The position numbers and the translations under genes are program-made. The notes below the pieces were generated by a model. That model was not told the DNA's origin. It ran no database searches and worked only from the letters and a program-made list of their open reading frames with translations. From positions 62,001-126,000 of the forward strand of contig JAIXSE010000025.1 of NCBI GenBank assembly GCA_027484825.1: a DNA stretch of 64,000 nucleotides, read 5' to 3'. How positions within the stretch are numbered: the stretch's first letter is position 1; every line of letters starts with the position of its first letter. Source of the stretch: Rubrivivax sp. Its GTDB lineage: Bacteria > Pseudomonadota > Gammaproteobacteria > Burkholderiales > Burkholderiaceae_C. Below, piece by piece: positions 63,187-64,000 of this stretch.

Positions 63187-63810
63187 ATGCCGCTACGCCT
63201 GACCTCTTCCAACCCAGACTGCCCGCGTGTGACCTTGCTGGATGCGAATGTGCTCTTCGCGCCTCGCCTCAGGGATCTGATGATTCATCTCCATATGGCT
63301 CGGGTGATTCAGGTGCATTGGACGCGGGAGATTGAGCGGGAATGGACGGCCAATGTCATCACAAAGGCGCAGGCGGATCCTGTCGCGGTTCGTCGCTGCC
63401 TTGAGGGCATGAGAGCGGCGGTCCCAGGTTGGGAAGTGGCGGACTTTGAACGGCACATGGGGCGTTTCGAGACAGTCCACATCAAGGACAGGCATGTCGC
63501 CGCAGCTGCCTTCAAGCTGGCCACCGAAATCTGGCCAGGCCGCACGATCGGACTGATCACCAAGAACCTGCGCGACTTTCCTTCCCGCGCGTTTTCGGCC
63601 ACGCCCATCCGACGAATGGCGCCCGGCCCCTACCTGGACAGGCTCTACGCTGAAGCGCCCAAAGCGGTGCTTGCAGTCGTTGAAGCGTGCAGGCAAAAAC
63701 TCCGGCGCCCACCTGCTGACCCTCAAAGTTATGTTGGCATCCTGATGAATCACCAATGCAAAGGCCTGGCGGCTGCTCTGGCCAAAGCTTGGCGCGTTGG
63801 TCTCCCCTGA
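63187..63810 (+). CDS. PIN-domain protein, probable VapC-like toxin
   Basis: 207 residues. 'VTLLDANVLFAPRLRDLMIH' gives the first PIN Asp, 'VHWTREIEREWTANVITKAQ' the conserved Glu, 'VHIKDRHVAAAAFKLATEIW' the central Asp, and 'GLITKNLRDFPSRAF' the last. PIN toxins of this kind cleave RNA. The C-terminal ~50 residues are an extra helical part. Together with the preceding HTH gene it forms a probable type II toxin-antitoxin module. Confidence 0.75.
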   Translation: MPLRLTSSNPDCPRVTLLDANVLFAPRLRDLMIHLHMARVIQVHWTREIEREWTANVITKAQADPVAVRRCLEGMRAAVPGWEVADFERHMGRFETVHIKDRHVAAAAFKLATEIWPGRTIGLITKNLRDFPSRAFSATPIRRMAPGPYLDRLYAEAPKAVLAVVEACRQKLRRPPADPQSYVGILMNHQCKGLAAALAKAWRVGLP

Positions 63811-64000
63811 GATCGACGAGTGCAGGCGCCACCGCAAGGCATGTTGACGAGGCTGCATTGGTGGCTTCACGCAGCAGTGGTCCGGCCCCAAATTGCTTAT
63901 CGCGGGGGCACACCTGGACCTGGTATGGCAAACCACCTTGGCCCGGTTGGCAGCACGCGATACATTTGCGCCGGCCGAGCCATGGCGTCACGCCTGTGCG
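63811..64000. other. Window end, no gene recognised
   Basis: 190 bp after the PIN gene. The short open frames present do not resemble any family known to me. The sequence may belong to a gene continuing beyond the window. Confidence 0.3.

Noticed and set aside
63557-63991. Minus-strand 144-codon frame at the window end
   Set aside because: It overlaps the PIN gene in antisense and has no recognisable domain or start signal.

Overview
The window is high-GC DNA with genes on both strands and the gene content of a Burkholderiales (betaproteobacterial) genome, most like the Roseateles/Mitsuaria/Rubrivivax group. The evidence is a methionine synthase split into two genes with an SAH riboswitch, a DUF3567 protein, a PhaM-type PHA granule protein, a divergent DUF2917/MocR pair, glcDEF and a CvaAB-type exporter. 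The genus is inferred from gene content only.

Layout. 1-3.1 kb: a TPR/O-GlcNAc-transferase-like protein and a glycine-zipper protein. 3.4-8.8 kb: the two metH halves, separated by an inverted, degenerate HD-GYP gene; the B12 half carries an S-adenosylhomocysteine riboswitch. 8.9-18.5 kb: housekeeping and stress genes (DUF4197, FAH-family, DUF3567, double AAA+ ATPase, TraB/GumN, MarC, PhaM-like, FIST). 18.6-22.5 kb: glcDEF glycolate oxidase, ending near a strong terminator. 22.9-25.8 kb: a lipoprotein phosphatase and an orphan betaine-type binding protein. 25.8-29.3 kb: small accessory genes, including a ribbon-helix-helix/nucleotidyltransferase pair with a palindrome inside its promoter. 29.5-35.8 kb: an ABC exporter, a tightly coupled HPr-rel-A-type operon and pssA. 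35.9-44.8 kb: an S41 protease, DUF2917/MocR, a hydrolase, DMT exporter plus AraC, AraC plus a degenerate GGDEF protein. 45.0-49.2 kb: a TonB-dependent receptor with a beta-propeller phytase. 59.2-63.8 kb: a lipoprotein, an RDD-ClpP-like fusion, TerB and an HTH/PIN toxin-antitoxin pair.

The most unusual region is 50.1-59.1 kb. It runs: ECF sigma factor; membrane Ser/Thr kinase with a large periplasmic C-terminal region; a group of very short peptide genes; a C39-peptidase ABC transporter; and an HlyD/CvaA adaptor. Three peptides (77, 54 and 47 residues, two of them very short) have a double-glycine leader and share a core beginning PQ[IV][TI]NDG and followed by prolines. Three further copies of the motif (end of a 134-residue protein, a 27-residue ORF and an ORF broken by a stop) differ from GGPQ..NDG mostly by single-base changes. 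A decayed second copy of the terminator plus the 5' end of the transporter gene lies between kinase and peptides, showing that the cassette was duplicated. Base composition drops from the distal half of the kinase gene to the end of the peptide array. I propose that kinase sensor domain and peptides are exchanged together, and that the locus is an exported-peptide signalling or microcin-like system controlled by ECF sigma and kinase. I do not recognise this peptide family.
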